Source: Schistosoma haematobium
Lineage: Eukaryota; Platyhelminthes; Trematoda; Strigeidida; Schistosomatidae
Direction: 5' to 3'
Length of the DNA: 64,000 nt
Assembly: GCF_000699445.3 (NCBI RefSeq)
Contig: NC_067196.1
Span: 87,088,364-87,152,363 of the forward strand
The notes below the pieces were generated by a model that saw only the letters and a program-made list of their open reading frames with translations, ran no database searches and had not been told where the DNA came from. Below, in pieces: positions 60,056 through 64,000 of the stretch. Each line of letters opens with the position of its first letter. Position 1 is the stretch's first letter. The position numbers and the translations under genes were made by a program.

Positions 60056-62494
60056 AAATAATCATTCTTTTAATAAATAAAAAATCATTAACCAAAAATA
60101 AGTTACTTTTAAACAAGTGTGTTGTTGTTTACTGAAAAGTAAAAGTTTCTTTAGCCGATTGTTTTATCTTTTGAAATGTGTTTATTTGAACGGTTTTCTG
60201 TTAGCGATTCGATTTTCCTGAGTATTCATCATTGAACCATATGCAATCATAGTCATAGTTACAATGTTTAATGTGTAAAAACAAAATATCATGTGAAAAC
60301 AAGTTACAGGAATAAGGTGATAGTCTATTTCGAACACGGTAATTAATGGAATTATTGTTTAAGTATCTTTGCACTTACAAACTAAGTCGATTTTAGAGAT
60401 AAAATTTAGAGGCATCCTTTACAGGATAAGGAATGGTCGGAGATATAATAAAGAATATTTTGTTGTGTTTAAAATTATGATTATTATCGTTGAATTGAAG
60501 TGTTTCTTCTGTTTGCTGATTTATCTTAACTTCTCAAAAACAGTATGTTTATTATCATGTAAATGAATGAATCAGCTGTCAGGATTCAGACAAATTAATG
60601 AAACAAATCGTTCATTTATTCTTCTCAGTCGTTGTGAGATTGGTAGTGATAGTTGTGGCGCAGACATATCAATTACATACTTTTTCGAAAATGTATACTT
60701 GTACTGGTTTCCCACCCCTTTATTTTAGCCTTAACTGTAAACACTAGACATATAATAATTTATTAGAGGAGCCTATCGTTATTACTGTTTTCATAATCAC
60801 AAGATAATACATAATGAGTATGTTTGTCTGTATGTTTATGTGTGTATCATGTACATTAAGGCTGTTTGCAGTCAATATTACGATTGAATCAGTGAGGAAT
60901 GGCTCTGTACTAAAACAAATCATTCCTTGTCAATAGATGAAGGACTATATATATCCATTACTTTATGAAGCATAAAACTCTACATCATCAATTAACAAGA
61001 ATTAAACCATAGTGTAGTTAATGCAAAGGGATAATATTCTATATGGTAATTGTGTTAATTATGTTGTATTATGTGTATATTTGTGTACATATATGTAGAC
61101 CTGTGACATATTGATTTAGGTTTTTCATTAGATAGAAAGTTGATTACTTTACTACAAATATTTAAAAATTTATCCTTTAGAATATGGTACCGATCGTTAT
61201 TATTATTAGTGGTAGTAGATTAACACTATGGCACACTAAAGTTATTAGTTATTCTGTGGTAATATTAACACGGAAAAATTACTGCTCTTTTTATTATAAA
61301 ACTTAACTGAAGAACTGAGTGACTATAGATCATCTTACTTGGACATTTTAAAGTATATATATATAAATTAAAACAAGAATGTACATTAAAGAACTTGCAA
61401 ACAGCCAATTTTATTCGAAAATGAACGCTTTTTTTTTTATAAATTAACTGATTTTACATATCTAATGTAAATACGATTTGTGATCAGTGGGTGTTTATAG
61501 TAAGTGCTTTATAACCTATAGGGTGCTTAGAATGATTTATACGTTGATTAGCAACATTTCTGACAAAACATTTTAATGAAAAAAGAAATTAAAAAAGATA
61601 TATTAACTAAATACATATTTATTTATCAGGCTAAATCTCCCATATTTGACCCGTCAAATAGAAATATAGGAGTCTGGAATCCAATCTGATATCAAGTTAT
61701 TCAATGCCAATTGAATATAATCAAAAGCTATTATTTTAGTAATTTTGTCATCAGAATGGATATCAAAGAAAAGAGTACAATGTTAAAAAAAATAAACTCC
61801 TTGTGCGTACTTATCTATAGTTCATTATTCTATCTAACGCATAAGAAATGAATGTATAGTATGATACATCTTATACAAAACATTACAATCCAATCTACAA
61901 TTCACACACACACAAACACAAAAGAAAAAAAAACAATAATTAGTTAATAACAAAATTACATAAGAAATTATATAATAAAACAATTAGTTTGAAAAAAGAA
62001 AACCCATTTCCTATTAATCAGGATGTGATTTATTATTACTTATTAGATTACCTACATTAAATAAAAGTACACTAAAAAATATATTCCATATTCTTTGATT
62101 ATTGTATATTATAAATAGCAAAATAAAAAAAATAATAAAAAATAAATAATAAGAAATTTAGAAAGATAAGCTTAAATAAGCATAAAATGAATTAAAATGA
62201 AATGATCCTTTTTTTGTACTTTAATTTTATCCTTTTCTCAATTTGGATTGTTTTCTTCTTCTTTTTTTTAATACAAGTTCATGACAATTAATAGTTTTAC
62301 TAATCTACCTAAAACAAATAATCACTATCATATTTGAAATATTTTTTTATTTCTATAATTAATTAATTTAATTTGAGATCTTTTCATTATATAATAAAGA
62401 ATATTTTATGGTTTATTCTAGGCTTTTGATAAGATTCAACAAGTTAAATATTAACTGGAAATCTTTTTTTTGGTTCTAAACAAGTTCCGTTTAT
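60056..62494. other. Interval without supported gene (likely SLC4 intron)
   Basis: Very AT-rich, with A-runs at 61920-62160. No recognised repeat. Confidence 0.45.
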
Positions 62495-62940
62495 CAGTAG
62501 GGGTTTTGTGGAGATTTTAGTCATTTAAATAGTTGAGATCATGAGTCAATTCAAGCTAGATAATCATGGAAAACTTCGAGGCACAGGACGGCTGTTTCAT
62601 CCTAGTATGGGACTGCTCAGCAGTGCATATCCACGATCCCGATTCGAACTGAGGATCTATCAGTCTCGCGCGTGAGCGCTTAACTATTAGACTACTGAGC
62701 TGGCCGATATTCAATAGTGTTAATATCTAACTTCAACTAATCCACGAAATTGCGCCACCGTACACCATTGTCTTCAGTGAGTTGACATCTCACAACAGAA
62801 CTGGTGGAACTCTACTGGTCACGGCTCCTCACTAAAACTCATGGAAATGCCTCTTGAATTCAGTCAGTCCAGTGCTTCCAGCTTTTCCATGGTGGTTTAG
62901 CTTCAATTGACTCATGATTTAAACTACTGAGGTTCAGTTT
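62495..62940 (-). repeat. Fold-back tRNA/hammerhead repeat, full long form
   Basis: TATCAG terminus at 62494, arm at 62535-62600, hammerhead region with CUGAGCA (G8 lost), tRNA-like module at 62640-62705, middle segment at 62745-62860 and opposite arm at 62865-62925. Confidence 0.85.
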
Positions 62941-63240
62941 AGTTATTAATTTACACATCATTATGTAGAATATGGAATGTATATTCATCAACTAGATATC
63001 CGTTTACTGAATTATGAAAAGTATTATAGATAGTTTTTTTATGTAGTCTGAAATAAAGAGTGAATTAATCTATTTTATGCGAAATACTGAATTAGAGGAA
63101 CGTTGAAATACTATTCTTTCACGATTTGATAACTGGATGTTTTTACATGTTATTGAATAGTTATCTGAAATAAATTGTTGAAATATATTTCATTTTTATA
63201 ATAATTTGCTTAAGCATAATTATCTTTTGTTATATTATAG

Positions 63241-63555
63241 TTGTTGAGGAAGAGCACAGTGGAGGTTCCGACAACAGAGAAGGATACAAGCTCAGTTTTC
63301 ATACTGGGTCTTATCCAACACAAATGTTTATTGAACTTCAAGAATTGGTACCAAGGGTGGATGGTGGATTGCAGTTCAATGAATCTATTTTTAAAATGCC
63401 AGTTGCAGCTCATTTTCGAGTTCTTTGGTTAGAAACAGCAAGATGGGTGAATTTTGAAGAAAATTTTAATGAAGTGGAACAACGTTTTACAGAAGCTCAT
63501 GTACCACCTATGAAGTTTTCTTGTATAAATAGCTTCAGGGATAAATTACAACAGA
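63241..63555 (+). CDS. SLC4-family bicarbonate transporter, internal exon (cytoplasmic N-terminal domain)
   Basis: The exon is bounded by an acceptor (ATTATAG at 63240) and a donor (GTAAGA at 63556). It reads in one open frame of 104 residues with two leading and one trailing bases. It carries landmarks of the SLC4 / band 3 cytoplasmic domain: MFIELQELV at residues 28-36, LWLETARWVNFEEN at 61-74, and QRFTEAHVPPM followed by FRDKL up to residue 102. In SLC4 proteins these correspond to the F-x-EL-x-EL, W-x-ETARW-x-(K)FEE and RW-x-x-PHV...L-x-EL blocks, which build the cytosolic domain of anion exchangers and Na+/HCO3- cotransporters. The substitution of the usual RW by RF, and a longer loop (residues 38-60), look lineage-specific. 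The transport domain must lie beyond the right edge. Whether it is an anion exchanger or a sodium-coupled transporter cannot be told from this exon. Confidence 0.88.
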
Positions 63556-63914
63556 GTAAGAAATTAAATGTTAACTTTTTTGTCATATTCTTTATTGTAT
63601 GTTCCTCAATGACAGGAAAAACATTATCTAATAAAATTAATACAAAAATTACATTTCATGAGTTCTGTGGAATATGAAACTTTCATTCCAAATGTGTTTA
63701 GATCAAAATCATTAACTTCTTTTCCCTATAAGTGAAGGAAATAGGTTAATAATCATATGTGATTATTACAGTTTATTTATATTATTCTTTTTCATCAAGA
63801 TATTCTTCTATTAAGTAGACAGGATACATTTAGATTATTTCAATAAATTAAATAATATACTCGTTATATTCCGATGTAAGAAAATTTTAAAGTTATTCAG
63901 ACAATACAAATACA
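63556..63914 (+). other. Start of the SLC4 intron after the clear exon
   Basis: Begins with GTAAGA; AT-rich, no exon seen. Confidence 0.6.
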
Positions 63915-64000
63915 TTAATTTTAATAGTTGAGATCATGAATCAATTCAAGCTAGACAATCATGGAAAACCTCGAAGCACTGGACGACCGTTTCGTCCCAG
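63915..64000 (-). repeat. Fold-back tRNA/hammerhead repeat, cut by window edge
   Basis: Antisense arm and the GAAAC/GUC half of a hammerhead (intact as far as seen). The rest lies beyond the window. Confidence 0.78.

Overview
The window looks like a piece of a Schistosoma (blood fluke) nuclear genome, most likely of the African mansoni/haematobium lineage. The basis is AT-rich intergenic and intronic DNA packed with schistosome-type repeats: an RTE-clade LINE with a TTAC/GTAA-type tail, a second LINE with an ACTG tail, a CR1/jockey-like LINE, Penelope-like elements with GIY-YIG domains, and SMalpha-like SINEs with hammerhead ribozymes. I cannot fix the species by eye. Nearly all long open frames are pieces of mobile elements; only two host genes can be supported, both on the + strand and both with very long introns.

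Host genes. (1) A compact neuropeptide prohormone gene, apparently in two coding exons. A signal-peptide exon (28797-28873, ATG at 28802) ends in a consensus GTAAGT donor in phase 0. A terminal exon (35819-36121) starts in phase 0 and encodes three dibasic-flanked copies of a non-amidated hexapeptide A-[S/T]-L-x-Y-[F/Y]. An AATAAA follows at 36268. (2) A bicarbonate transporter gene of the SLC4 family, seen as one clear internal exon (63241-63555) coding for the cytoplasmic N-terminal domain; a phase-compatible candidate exon lies at 56591-56677. The gene continues beyond the right edge.

Repeat landscape. 1-28000: a dense mix of fold-back tRNA/hammerhead repeats, SMalpha-like SINEs, 3' ends of LINEs, two Penelope fragments (2595-3320 and 5690-6640) plus a third at 16300-16600, an inverted pair of about 0.5-kb retroposons (3940-5135), and a perfect (CAT)96 array (13855-14142). 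28797-36280: the neuropeptide gene, whose roughly 6.9-kb intron is filled with the same repeats; one of them ends about 15 bases before the terminal exon. 36300-42150: two RTE copies on the - strand, the second about 2.8 kb long. 42150-56590: a repeat-poor-looking stretch without recognisable genes, holding decayed repeats and one LINE insertion complete at both ends (49818-53683) with a 12-bp target duplication. 56591-64000: the SLC4 gene region.

The most interesting non-coding signal is the abundant fold-back repeat. It has long terminal inverted repeats beginning near TATCAG, a tRNA-like module with A and B boxes, and a hammerhead ribozyme core (CUGAGGA...GAAA...GUC). At least three cores of this family look intact here, plus one intact SMalpha-type core just upstream of the neuropeptide start exon. 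Together with Penelope elements, which are known hosts of hammerheads, the window is unusually rich in self-cleaving RNA motifs.
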